Below, piece after piece: positions 17,070 through 25,570 of a stretch of DNA of 64,000 nt (its first letter is position 1; each line of letters starts with the position of its first letter). The notes beneath the pieces were generated by a model, which saw only the letters and a program-made list of their open reading frames with translations, had not been told where the DNA came from and did no database searches. A program made the position numbers and the translations under genes. This DNA is from Vibrio sp. 10N.261.55.A7 (GTDB taxonomy: Bacteria; Pseudomonadota; Gammaproteobacteria; Enterobacterales; Vibrionaceae): the NCBI RefSeq assembly GCF_002877365.1, contig NZ_MCWZ01000277.1, positions 1-64,000 on the forward strand, given 5' to 3'.

Positions 17070-18284
17070 ATGCAAAGCAACAATATTTTTGCCCGTTTCG
17101 CCAGAGGTAATCTGGTTCTACAAATTCTAGCTGGTATCGTTTTCGGTGTCCTTTTAGCCACAATTTCTCCGGAAACAGCGATAAGTGCAGGCTTATTAGG
17201 TAGTCTATTCGTCGGCGCTTTGAAAGCTGTCGCTCCAATATTGGTTTTCATTTTGGTTGCGGCGTCTATCGCTAACCAGAAGAAGAATCAACACACTCAC
17301 ATGCGTCCAATCATTACTCTTTATCTGATTGGTACACTAACTGCGGCGCTAACAGCGGTTGTACTCAGCTTCATGTTCCCAACGACTCTGACACTTGTTG
17401 AAGGAGCGGCAGGCGCAACACCTCCTCAAGGGATTGCTGAAGTACTGAACACATTGCTGTTCAAAGTAGTTGATAACCCAGTGAGTGCTCTCATGAATGC
17501 CAACTACATCGGTATTTTGGCTTGGGCTATTGGCTTGGGTATTGCGCTGCACCATGCATCTTCAACGACCAAAGCGGTATTCGAAGACTTGAGTCACGGC
17601 GTTTCTCAAATCGTGCGCTTTATCATTCGCCTTGCACCATTCGGTATCTTCGGCCTTGTGTCAGTAACGTTTGCAACAACAGGCTTTGAAGCGTTGGCGA
17701 GCTACGCTCAATTGGTATTGGTTTTATTAAGTGCAATGCTTTTCATTGCTCTGATTGTGAACCCAATCATCGTATACGTTAAGACGAAAGAGAACCCGTA
17801 CCCACTGGTTCTACAATGTTTACGTGAAAGTGGCGTTACTGCTTTCTTCACACGTTCAAGCGCAGCAAACATCCCAGTGAACATGGCGTTATGTGAAAAA
17901 CTAAAACTTGACGAAGATACGTACTCTGTATCGATCCCATTAGGTGCAACGATTAACATGGCTGGCGCAGCGATTACAATCACTGTTCTGACGCTTGCAG
18001 CCGTGCACACCGTTGGTATTGAAGTGGATCTGTTCACCGCGCTTTTGCTTAGCGTTGTCGCAGCTGTGTCAGCATGTGGCGCTTCTGGCGTTGCGGGTGG
18101 CTCTTTACTGTTAATCCCATTAGCATGTGGACTGTTCGGTATTCCTAACGAAGTCGCGATGCAGGTTGTGGCTGTTGGCTTTATTATTGGTGTTATTCAA
18201 GATTCAGCAGAAACGGCACTGAATAGTTCTACCGATGTCGTATTTACTGCTGCAGTTTGCAAAGCGGAACAAAAAAACGCTTAA
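17070..18284 (+). CDS. sstT: Na+/serine-threonine symporter SstT
   Basis: A 404-residue dicarboxylate/amino-acid:cation symporter. The family core is visible in [18 protein letters not shown] near residue 270, [16 protein letters not shown] near residue 300 and [16 protein letters not shown] near residue 375, which match SstT closely. It imports serine and threonine with Na+. AGGGA five bases upstream selects the ATG at 17070 rather than 17064. It stands alone, ending at a strong bidirectional terminator. Confidence 0.95.
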   Translation: MQSNNIFARFARGNLVLQILAGIVFGVLLATISPETAISAGLLGSLFVGALKAVAPILVFILVAASIANQKKNQHTHMRPIITLYLIGTLTAALTAVVLSFMFPTTLTLVEGAAGATPPQGIAEVLNTLLFKVVDNPVSALMNANYIGILAWAIGLGIALHHASSTTKAVFEDLSHGVSQIVRFIIRLAPFGIFGLVSVTFATTGFEALASYAQLVLVLLSAMLFIALIVNPIIVYVKTKENPYPLVLQCLRESGVTAFFTRSSAANIPVNMALCEKLKLDEDTYSVSIPLGATINMAGAAITITVLTLAAVHTVGIEVDLFTALLLSVVAAVSACGASGVAGGSLLLIPLACGLFGIPNEVAMQVVAVGFIIGVIQDSAETALNSSTDVVFTAAVCKAEQKNA

Positions 18285-18336
18285 CGAGACTGTGTAACGC
18301 TTTTTGATAGCAACGGCTATTGGAATTTGAAGCAGA

Positions 18337-18371
18337 AAAAGCCCGACCTGTTGTTCACAGGTCGGGCTTTT
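18337..18371. terminator. bidirectional terminator
   Basis: AAAAGCCCGACCTG and CAGGTCGGGCTTTT form a perfect 14-bp stem with a 7-base loop between the convergent sstT and Sel1-repeat genes. Confidence 0.95.
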
Positions 18372-18403
18372 CATTGCCATAAGGGTTATCCATTCAAAAT
18401 AAC

Positions 18404-19558
18404 TCAGTGATTCGGTTTATCTATCTGGTTTTGTGAATAATCAAAAGCAGCATTACCCGACTCATTTGTTTTAATCTCTTGCACTTCGCTAACCAATGCT
18501 TGCGTCAATTCGGTCATCTCTTCAGCTAGCTTATCACTTGGCTTCGCCACTTTTTCAGGAATAAACACATCCCGTTTATAAAGCTTATTCAATGCCTTAA
18601 TGATCGAGTGTTTACCTACCTTGTTGGCTGAAATCTTTTGTATCAATGGCTTAGCTAATGACTGTAATCCCACGACCGAATCAACACCGATATTTCCCCC
18701 AACTTTATCTCTCAAACTCTTAGCTGGTTCATAACCAAAGTGGGCAGAAAGAAATAGCCAAATGTACGCGATGGCATTGCCCGTTTTACTTCTATCAATC
18801 CAGGCTTCACCTGCATGATACATGGACTGGGAGTGCCCTTTTTCTGCCGCTCTTTCAAGCCAGTAACAGCCTTTGCTGTGATTCTGTTCGACACCAATAC
18901 CGTTTAAATAATTCAACCCTAACTTCATTCGACCTTCTAAACTATGCAGTTTGGAGGCTTTGTTATACCAGTGGTTTGAATCTTCAGGGGAAGGCATTGG
19001 GTTGCTTGCCGCCGTACACCAATCACCTAAGAAAAGAATGGCAGGAAGGTAATTCTCCTCCGCTGCGGTATGGGTCATCTCAAGTGCTTTATCCATATTC
19101 ACAGAGGTGCCTTGCCCTTTAAGCAAAGCCATCCCCATCTCAAACTTAGATTTCGTGTCTCCCTCAATCGCAGCGATACAAGTCTGCCAAAACTTGGATT
19201 TTTCTTTCAAAATAACGTCTTCACGCATTTTCTGGCTGATTCGAACCACACCATACATGCCCGTTACATTGTCTAACTCCGCGGCTTTGTTATACCAATA
19301 CAAAGCCTCTTTGACGCTGGTTCTCTCCGCTTCTTTTGCTAGAAACAGGATAGTGGGAACATGGCCGTTCTCTGCCTTACTCAAGCGCTCTTGCTTTTCC
19401 AATAGGCGTGCTTTTTCTAACGCTTTACGATAAGCAGACTCACGCTGTTTTCTATCTTCTTCAAGGCGCTTTCGACGAAGCGACAGTGACAGCATCCAAA
19501 GGAATGCCAAAATTAATGATAAACCGGTTGCGCCAATCGCAATCCCAATAATACTCAT
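18404..19558 (-). CDS. membrane-anchored Sel1/TPR-repeat protein
   Basis: A 384-residue protein. An N-terminal membrane segment (IGIAIGATGLSLILAFLWML) is followed by a basic coiled region (about residues 28-65). Several Sel1-like repeats then run to about residue 290: TSVKEALYWYNKAAEL, VNMDKALEMTHTAAEE, SPEDSNHWYNKASKL and QNHSKGCYWLERAAEKGHSQ. The C-terminal 70 residues are polar and apparently disordered. Such proteins act as interaction scaffolds; the partner is unknown. Apparently monocistronic. Confidence 0.85.
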   Translation of the reverse strand: MSIIGIAIGATGLSLILAFLWMLSLSLRRKRLEEDRKQRESAYRKALEKARLLEKQERLSKAENGHVPTILFLAKEAERTSVKEALYWYNKAAELDNVTGMYGVVRISQKMREDVILKEKSKFWQTCIAAIEGDTKSKFEMGMALLKGQGTSVNMDKALEMTHTAAEENYLPAILFLGDWCTAASNPMPSPEDSNHWYNKASKLHSLEGRMKLGLNYLNGIGVEQNHSKGCYWLERAAEKGHSQSMYHAGEAWIDRSKTGNAIAYIWLFLSAHFGYEPAKSLRDKVGGNIGVDSVVGLQSLAKPLIQKISANKVGKHSIIKALNKLYKRDVFIPEKVAKPSDKLAEEMTELTQALVSEVQEIKTNESGNAAFDYSQNQIDKPNH

Positions 19559-19734
19559 ACGTTGAATTCTTTAATCATGATTGCTTTGTTATCGGTCGTT
19601 AGAAAAAAAAATTGAGTGATACTCATAAAACTGACTGTCTCTAACTCAAGTATATGTGACTCTAACTGAAACAGCCCTGAAAGTGGGCTTGCCACTAAAG
19701 TAACATAAAGTCGTTTGTTAAAGGCTCTTTCAAT

Positions 19735-19762
19735 AAAAAACCCCGCAAAAATGCGAGGTTTC
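19735..19762 (-). terminator. terminator after the bactofilin gene
   Basis: On the minus strand AACCTCGCA and TGCGGGGTT pair (one mismatch) around a short T loop and are followed by TTTTATTG. Confidence 0.85.
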
Positions 19763-19789
19763 GGTAGGTTTAGGTATTTAAAGTAAAAA

Positions 19790-20305
19790 TTACTTGGCGT
19801 TGCTCACTTGGCGAGCATTTTCAGCTATTTTTTTTTCAGCCAATTTCTTATCTGCAAGCTTCTTTTCTGCCATCTTATTTTCAACAACCTTACTTTCAAC
19901 AACATTGTTGTCGACCGAACTCTTAGCGTTGTTTAATTCTACGACCTGTTGTTCTGGCGTTGCATGAGTCACACCGGTAAATTTTCCGCCAGATTGAATA
20001 CTTAAGTTATCACTGTAGATAGTCCCTACAACGCTTCCTCGAGCAAGAATTTCAATCGTCTCTGCATGACAAGTGCCTTCGAACTTGCCGTTGACAAGAA
20101 CACGTTCGGCATACACTTCGCCACTCACAATGCCAGTTTCGCTGATGGTGAGTGTATGATCTGATTTGATTTCACCATCAACAGCACCATCTATCTGTAG
20201 ATTGCTTTCTAACCTGAGTTGCCCTTCGATCGAGCAGCCTTTTGCGATGATAGTTGTAGCTGACTGCTGACTCTTAGCTCGACCTTGTTTACTAAAGATT
20301 CCCAT
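19790..20305 (-). CDS. bactofilin
   Basis: A 171-residue protein with the bactofilin (DUF583) beta-helix from about residue 18 to 118: TTIIAKGCSIEGQLRLESNL, QIDGAVDGEIKSDHTLTI, VSGEVYAERVLVNGKFEG and SVVGTIYSDNLSIQSGGKFT. A charged tail follows with imperfect repeats (AEKKLADKKLAEKKIAE). Bactofilins polymerise into filaments that position cell-wall enzymes. The start (MGIFSKQG) lies 97 bases inside the 3' end of the M23 peptidase gene, so the two form an operon and probably act together. Confidence 0.93.
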   Translation of the reverse strand: MGIFSKQGRAKSQQSATTIIAKGCSIEGQLRLESNLQIDGAVDGEIKSDHTLTISETGIVSGEVYAERVLVNGKFEGTCHAETIEILARGSVVGTIYSDNLSIQSGGKFTGVTHATPEQQVVELNNAKSSVDNNVVESKVVENKMAEKKLADKKLAEKKIAENARQVSNAK

Positions 20306-21162
20306 CGGATACCTCTTACTTTACTGAATATGGTCTCAAAATCATCCACTCCCCAATCGACAAAGGGTCTAGGATCTAATGCACGACCAACAAATCTAAC
20401 TTCATAATGCAAATGCGGACCAGATGACAACCCGCTATTTCCTGAATGAGCAATTAAGTCCCCTTTCTGGACGAAATCACCACTTTTCACTAAAAACTTA
20501 TTCAAGTGTGAATATGAACTGGTAAAGCCATAACTGTGTTGCAACCGAAGGAAATTGCCTGATCCCTTGTTACTCGCTCTTGTGACTTCTACTACCCCAT
20601 CCGCTGGCGCATAGACTGGCGTACCTGTGTTCACAGCAAAATCTTGTCCCCGATGTGTTTTTACTACACCTGTGACTGGGTGTATTCTCTTTCCATATCC
20701 TGACGAAATTCTCGCATTATGAACAGGAGGACCGCTCGGAATCTGAGTCAACATCACCATTCTAACCGAAGATGTAATAGCCGCGGTGTCAAGACGTGAC
20801 TCAATTTCACCTTCGGCCTCAAGATCACTCATGCCAAGTACTTTCTCTAGGTCGCCCAGTCGATCGGAAACTGAATTCATTCGCTCTTCACGAACCAACA
20901 AATCACTCTCTAAGCTCAGTTTGAGCTCTTGAAGTGAAGAGACTTCCTCAGTCAAAGACATTGACTGAGTCTCAAGTTCTCTTTGCTTCAATTTTGCGAA
21001 ATCGACTTCATCGATTAAGTGGTAGATCACTCCGGCAGTGACGACAACCGCAATCAACGAGAAATAGCCTAACCCTTTAAGAAAATGACGAAGCCATTTC
21101 CCAAAATGAAAATGTCGAGTTCCGTGAATCGACGAAACTGAAACTATTACTCTCTCTTCCAT
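20209..21162 (-). CDS. M23 family peptidoglycan endopeptidase
   Basis: A 317-residue protein. The N terminus is cytoplasmic and basic, then a membrane segment (YFSLIAVVVTAGVIYHLI, about residues 34-52), a coiled coil (about 55-110), and the M23/LytM domain (about 160-275). Zn ligands are visible in THRGQDFAVNTG (His and Asp) and GPHLHYEVRF (HxH). The last ~32 residues overlap the bactofilin gene in another frame and lie outside the catalytic domain. M23-bactofilin pairs control cell shape in several proteobacteria. Confidence 0.92.
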   Translation of the reverse strand: MEERVIVSVSSIHGTRHFHFGKWLRHFLKGLGYFSLIAVVVTAGVIYHLIDEVDFAKLKQRELETQSMSLTEEVSSLQELKLSLESDLLVREERMNSVSDRLGDLEKVLGMSDLEAEGEIESRLDTAAITSSVRMVMLTQIPSGPPVHNARISSGYGKRIHPVTGVVKTHRGQDFAVNTGTPVYAPADGVVEVTRASNKGSGNFLRLQHSYGFTSSYSHLNKFLVKSGDFVQKGDLIAHSGNSGLSSGPHLHYEVRFVGRALDPRPFVDWGVDDFETIFSKVRGIRWESLVNKVELRVSSQLQLSSQKAARSKGNSG

Positions 21163-21435
21163 ACTTCCATCAGTTTCATTGCACTAAAAAATTATCGGGA
21201 TTCTAGCAAACATGTTCGCTTAACAAAACAAAGTCCTGTTTGTGATTACATCAATCTCACACCTTGAATGCTAACTATGTGACTCACTACCAGTCTATCT
21301 TTACACTTATATGACAATAAGCATTTCTAAAATCTAGCTTTTTCCCTAACTTCCATGCAATTTCAATTTAATCTCTTTTTTAATTGAAAAAGATCTCTTA
21401 ATATCGCCCCACTGTCCTTTTATTTACCTATTATT

Positions 21436-22140
21436 ATGAACAAGAGCTTACTCACCAATATCCTTGCCCTGATCGTGTTAATTGCGGGCTACAGCTTTGA
21501 CAACACCCTCATATTTTGTGCGGGTCTTTTTGCCTTCTCTGGCGCTGTCACCAACTGGTTAGCCGTTCACATGTTGTTCGAAAAAGTACCGGGCCTATAT
21601 GGCTCAGGCATTATTCCAGCACGCTTCGAAGAATTTAAAGCCGCAATAAAAACGCTTATGATGGAACAGTTCTTCACAGAGCAGAATATTGACCGATTCT
21701 TAAACAAAGAGATGGCAGGAGAAAAAACACTCAACCTCGAACCTATACTCGAAAAAGTAGACTTCAACCCGACCTTCGATTCTTTGGTTAACGTTATCGC
21801 AAACTCGTCATTTGGCGGCATGCTCGCAATGGTGGGAGGCACAGAAGCGCTCGTGCCATTGAAAGAACCGTTTGTAGAGAAAATGCAAGAAGCCGTTGTT
21901 GAAATAAGCCAAAGTGACTCAGTGAAGCAAGCTATTAAAGAGCAGTTTGAAAGTCCTGAAATGATGGGTGAAATCACAGCCAACATTGAGAACATCATTG
22001 ATCAAAGATTGAACGAATTAACACCAGCATTAGTCAAATCCATGGTTCAGACCATGATTAAAACGCATTTAGGCTGGCTCGTTGTATGGGGTGGTGTCTT
22101 TGGCGGCCTAATTGGTGTTGTCTCATCGCTGGTTCTGTAA
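21436..22140 (+). CDS. DUF445 family membrane protein
   Basis: A 234-residue protein with two N-terminal membrane segments including the DUF445 motif GAVTNWLAVHMLFEKVPGLY near residue 35. A charged helical middle follows (about 65-205), and a C-terminal membrane segment (WLVVWGGVFGGLIGVVSSLV). The family's function is unknown. The gene is monocistronic, divergent from the M23/bactofilin operon with 273 bases between them, and ends at a bidirectional terminator. Confidence 0.88.
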   Translation: MNKSLLTNILALIVLIAGYSFDNTLIFCAGLFAFSGAVTNWLAVHMLFEKVPGLYGSGIIPARFEEFKAAIKTLMMEQFFTEQNIDRFLNKEMAGEKTLNLEPILEKVDFNPTFDSLVNVIANSSFGGMLAMVGGTEALVPLKEPFVEKMQEAVVEISQSDSVKQAIKEQFESPEMMGEITANIENIIDQRLNELTPALVKSMVQTMIKTHLGWLVVWGGVFGGLIGVVSSLVL

Positions 22141-22169
22141 AGAAACGACAAGAACAAATAGGATCTTAA

Positions 22170-22205
22170 ACGAGAAAAGAAAATACTCAGTTTTTCTTTT
22201 CTCGT
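22170..22205. terminator. bidirectional terminator
   Basis: ACGAGAAAAGAAAA and TTTTCTTTTCTCGT form a perfect 14-bp stem between the convergent DUF445 and Lrp genes. Confidence 0.85.
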
Positions 22206-22214
22206 GTTCTCATT

Positions 22215-22691
22215 TTACAGAGTAGACAGCAGTTCCGGATTAACACCAAAACCACATTTATGCTCTTCAATCACAACTTCACTTCTCGTTTGAATGACAC
22301 CCGGCAGGGTTCCTAGCTTGCTAGACATAAAGATCTGATAAGCTTTCATGTCTTTAACCCGTACTTTAATCATCGTGTCAAAATCCCCAGACAGCGAATA
22401 GCACTCCTCAATTTCAGGCATCTCAGAGACAGCGTCTGCAAATTTTTCAAAAATAGAAAAGCTGGTTTGATCAAGCCGAATATGAATGAAGACTTGTACA
22501 TCCAAGCCCAATTTTTCCGGGTTGAGCTCAGCGTGGTAACCATTGATATAGCCCTCTTTCTCTAATCTTTTGACGCGATCAGAGCAAGGAGAGGTTGTCA
22601 GGTTTACTTGTTTGGCGAGTTCCACCATAGATAAACGCCCTTGGAGATGGAGCGTTCTTAGAATTTCACGGTCGATTCGGTCTAGGTCCAT
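22215..22691 (-). CDS. Lrp/AsnC family transcriptional regulator
   Basis: A 158-residue protein. The N-terminal helix-turn-helix is clear (LDRIDREILRTLHLQGRLSM, then LAKQVNLTTSPCSDRVKRLE). The C-terminal RAM domain contains GYHAELNPEKLGLDVQVFIH and CYSLSGDFDTMIKV. It is probably a local amino-acid-responsive regulator rather than global Lrp, given divergence from the E. coli sequence. The target is not evident; the put operon lies 600 bases upstream but on the same strand. Confidence 0.9.
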   Translation of the reverse strand: MDLDRIDREILRTLHLQGRLSMVELAKQVNLTTSPCSDRVKRLEKEGYINGYHAELNPEKLGLDVQVFIHIRLDQTSFSIFEKFADAVSEMPEIEECYSLSGDFDTMIKVRVKDMKAYQIFMSSKLGTLPGVIQTRSEVVIEEHKCGFGVNPELLSTL

Positions 22692-22785
22692 TGTTCATGC
22701 ACATCAATCATACGTATGATTGATGATAACCTAAGTATCCGGTGTTGACGTTAAACTCTGTTTCTATCAGTAAAGAGAGCGTGGA

Positions 22786-23016
22786 TTAGATCACTCTTAT
22801 GTCTGAAAAGTTCGTTTCAGTCAGCGTTGAACGACTATTGCAGTCGCGACAGAAACCTTGTTTTTCCATTTTTACGTAGTGATCGCCTTGAAATAGGCTA
22901 GTGAATAAGGCCTGGATTGATTGAATAGCCGATGGCTGTTTTTCTGTCTGACAACGTTTCATCACCACTTTGTGGTGAGTGGGTTTGCGGCAACAGTGGC
23001 AGTAGACCTTCGACAT
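22786..23016 (-). CDS. small zinc-ribbon protein
   Basis: The best start is the ATG at 23016 (MSKVYCHCCRKPTHHKVV), which has GGAG seven bases upstream; the longer frame has no ribosome binding site. The 76-residue product holds a CxxC pair near residue 6 and a CRDC pair near residue 57, spaced as a zinc ribbon. No membrane segment. I do not recognise a named family. Monocistronic as far as can be seen. Confidence 0.75.
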   Translation of the reverse strand: MSKVYCHCCRKPTHHKVVMKRCQTEKQPSAIQSIQALFTSLFQGDHYVKMEKQGFCRDCNSRSTLTETNFSDIRVI

Positions 23017-23184
23017 TTCATTTCTCCAAACGATAATAGGGTTATTGATAATTGACATATTCTGTATGTGCAAGTTCCAATGACCCAAACTTTAGTTTGA
23101 AAAACGTGAGCGAAGTTCAAAAAGAAGTTCAGCTTTTTCAAAAATAGCAACTAGCAAAGTGACTGGGTCTCAAATCTAATACAA

Positions 23185-23211
23185 CAATGTCCTGCCAAAA
23201 GCAGGACATTG
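23185..23211. repeat. perfect hairpin without U-tract, after putP
   Basis: CAATGTCCTGC and GCAGGACATTG form an 11-bp perfect stem with a 5-base loop. It lies 91 bases past the putP stop. Neither strand has a proper T-run, so it may be a weak terminator or an mRNA 3'-end stabiliser. Confidence 0.5.
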
Positions 23212-23301
23212 CGAATAGTAAGACCTCTTAAGAAACACTTCGTCAGAGGACAGTCATCGTTTATTCAAATGATGACTTTAATCGAACGCTTTCGACGACG
23301 A

Positions 23302-24792
23302 TCACTCTAATTCTTGTAGTTTCTTCTCAAAATCCGAGTGTAACTGAGCAACTTCTTCCTCAGGCTCACCGGTCATTAAGCTAACAACAACAATGCTGAT
23401 CGTAGACAAAATGATTCCTGGTACGATTTCATACAGATCGAAGATGCCGCCAGACAGCTGTTTCCATACTACGATGGTAACGCCACCAATAATGATACCA
23501 GCAAGCGCGCCGTTTCTATTCATGCGTCCCCAGTACAAGCTAAGTACAACTGCAGGACCAAATGCCGCACCGAAACCAGCCCATGCATAAGATACAAGGT
23601 CGAGTACTGAGCTATCAGGACTCATCGCAAGAGCAAGTGCAACCAGAGATATACCAATTACAGCAATACGGCCGATGCGAACGACATCTTCTGAACTCGC
23701 TTCTTTATTAATGATTTGCTTATAGAAATCTTCAGCCAGTGCAGATGACGACACAAGCAGCTGAGAATCGGCAGTACTCATGATCGCCGCTAAGATAGCA
23801 GCCAACAGCATACCCGCAATCACAGGGTGGAAAATAGCATTAACAAGCAGCATAAAGATTGTCTCGCCATCTGCCAACTCACCCGCTGGAGAGTTTGTAA
23901 CGTACACAAGACCGACTAAACCGACAAGTAACGCACCAATCATCGATAGCGCCGTCCAGAAAACAGCAATTCGACGTGCCGTCGTGAGATCTTTGTTCGA
24001 GCGAGTTGCTTTAAAACGCGCCAAAATATGAGGCTGACCGAAGTAACCTAGACCCCATGCCACTAGAGAAATGATCGCAATCGCAGATAAAGGCTCACCC
24101 TTTGTGTCATTCCATAGCGTCAGTAACTCAGGGTTGATGCTGCTCAGGTCGCTCGTCAATTGGCCAAGTCCACCTTGCATCGCGGCCACCGGAACAATCA
24201 TTAGTGCCGCCGCCATCAGTAAACCTTGAACTAAATCTGTCCATGATACGGCTAGGAAGCCACCAAATAAGGTGTACGAAACCACACAAATTGTGCCTAT
24301 AACAACGGCAATGGTGTAATCAAGACCAAAGACTGTTTCAAACAATTTTCCGCCCGCAACCAAGCCTGAACTTGTATAGAAAAGGAAGAAAAGCAAAATG
24401 AAAAACGCAGAAATCGTTTGAATCATTTTAGATTTATCATTGAATCGTCTTGATAGAAATTCAGGAAGGGTCAATGCGTCGGTTGTGATGCTGTAGGTTC
24501 TTAGACGTTTAGCGTTGATGTACCAGTTCGCCCAAGTACCAATGAGCAGTCCACCTGCCAACCATACTGCTTCAATACCTGCTGCATACGCATAGCCAGG
24601 CAAGCCAAGCAATAACCAACCACTCATGTCAGACGCGCCAGCGGAAAGCGCAGCAGGCCAAGGCCCTAGTGAACGTCCTCCCAGAAAGTAATCCGTTGAG
24701 TTCTTCGTTCTCTGATACGCAATGATACCAATTGCCATCATCATGATCAGATACGCAATAAAGGTGGTTGTAATAGCAAAGCTATTTTCCAT
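23302..24792 (-). CDS. putP: sodium/proline symporter PutP
   Basis: A 496-residue SSS-family symporter with about thirteen membrane segments. Visible PutP landmarks are YFLGGRSLGPWPAALSAGAS near residue 35, DMSGWLLLGLPGYAYA, the ALTLPEFLSRRF loop and STADSQLLVSSSALAEDFYK near residue 340. It imports proline with Na+ for catabolism by PutA. It is the last gene of putA - PutA C-terminal-domain gene - putP. A small hairpin (TGCCC...GGGCA, near 24829-24849) lies in the 68-base gap before it. Confidence 0.95.
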   Translation of the reverse strand: MENSFAITTTFIAYLIMMMAIGIIAYQRTKNSTDYFLGGRSLGPWPAALSAGASDMSGWLLLGLPGYAYAAGIEAVWLAGGLLIGTWANWYINAKRLRTYSITTDALTLPEFLSRRFNDKSKMIQTISAFFILLFFLFYTSSGLVAGGKLFETVFGLDYTIAVVIGTICVVSYTLFGGFLAVSWTDLVQGLLMAAALMIVPVAAMQGGLGQLTSDLSSINPELLTLWNDTKGEPLSAIAIISLVAWGLGYFGQPHILARFKATRSNKDLTTARRIAVFWTALSMIGALLVGLVGLVYVTNSPAGELADGETIFMLLVNAIFHPVIAGMLLAAILAAIMSTADSQLLVSSSALAEDFYKQIINKEASSEDVVRIGRIAVIGISLVALALAMSPDSSVLDLVSYAWAGFGAAFGPAVVLSLYWGRMNRNGALAGIIIGGVTIVVWKQLSGGIFDLYEIVPGIILSTISIVVVSLMTGEPEEEVAQLHSDFEKKLQELE

Positions 24793-24860
24793 GTGTTGTT
24801 CCTCTGTTTAAAAATATTCTTCCATGATTGCCCCACTCCCGTAGGGCAGTATAGGAATGA

Positions 24861-25559
24861 CTAGTGAGCATCACTTCCAAGCTCAAGCAGAGTGGCGTTT
24901 CCACCCACTGCAGTTATATTTATGGTTCTTGTTCTCTCAGTAATAAAACGCAAGCATAAAGCAGGGTCTTGCGTGTTTGTTAGCTGAGCTAAATCAGTTT
25001 CTGATGTCAGTAGGACAATCGCGCCATCTTTCGCCACTAGCTGACGGTTAATGGCAACTTCAGTGTCAATGGTGCCGACATAACCAACACTGCGAACATT
25101 CGTTTCAAGTAGAGGCATGTACGCGTCCAACGATTCAAATTGCAATGCGCCATGTGGCAAAGAAGCCTCTTGAGACGCAGTTTCTAGCAGTGAAATAAGC
25201 TCGACATCATCACTGCATAAGATGACCGTATTTCCAGCAAGAAGAGACGTCGTCAACTGTGCAACAATGGCCAATCGCGATGTCGCCACATCACTGTCTT
25301 GTATCAACAAAGCCACGCCACGACCCGACGTATACAGCTCATTGGTTTCACCTGTTGGGCCAACCAATTGATGAGTATGATTTAACATCGTATCGGTGTG
25401 CGTCATGTGGAACTTAATCACAGAAGCAAGAGACGGTATGGTCTCTTCAACTTTGTTCAATATGGCGAGTAGACACTCATTTCTTTTTGAATAAGATTCT
25501 AAGTTCCAACTTTCCCAAACGGCATAAGAGTCAGAAAAGCGAGTAATTTGATTCATCAT
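24861..25559 (-). CDS. detached PutA C-terminal (ALDH-superfamily-like) domain protein
   Basis: A 232-residue protein usually annotated as a pyrroline-5-carboxylate dehydrogenase, but too short and lacking the catalytic Cys and Glu of aldehyde dehydrogenases. Its end (RFITERTRTINITAVGGNAT) resembles the C terminus of long type-B PutA proteins, and GRGVALLIQDSDVATSRLAI resembles the Rossmann-like part of their ALDH-superfamily domain. The neighbouring PutA lacks this domain. I infer that it docks onto PutA to close the channelling cavity. Eleven bases separate it from the putA stop. Confidence 0.8.
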   Translation of the reverse strand: MMNQITRFSDSYAVWESWNLESYSKRNECLLAILNKVEETIPSLASVIKFHMTHTDTMLNHTHQLVGPTGETNELYTSGRGVALLIQDSDVATSRLAIVAQLTTSLLAGNTVILCSDDVELISLLETASQEASLPHGALQFESLDAYMPLLETNVRSVGYVGTIDTEVAINRQLVAKDGAIVLLTSETDLAQLTNTQDPALCLRFITERTRTINITAVGGNATLLELGSDAH

Positions 25560-25570
25560 TGTCCTTTCTC

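Noticed and set aside
19107-19433. A 108-residue plus-strand ORF
   Set aside because: It lies wholly opposite the Sel1-repeat gene, has no ribosome binding site, and its composition reflects the antisense of a repeat protein.
24861-25559. A frameshifted or decayed aldehyde dehydrogenase
   Set aside because: The frame is intact, has its own ribosome binding site and matches the PutA C-terminal domain end to end, so it is a complete small gene rather than a remnant.
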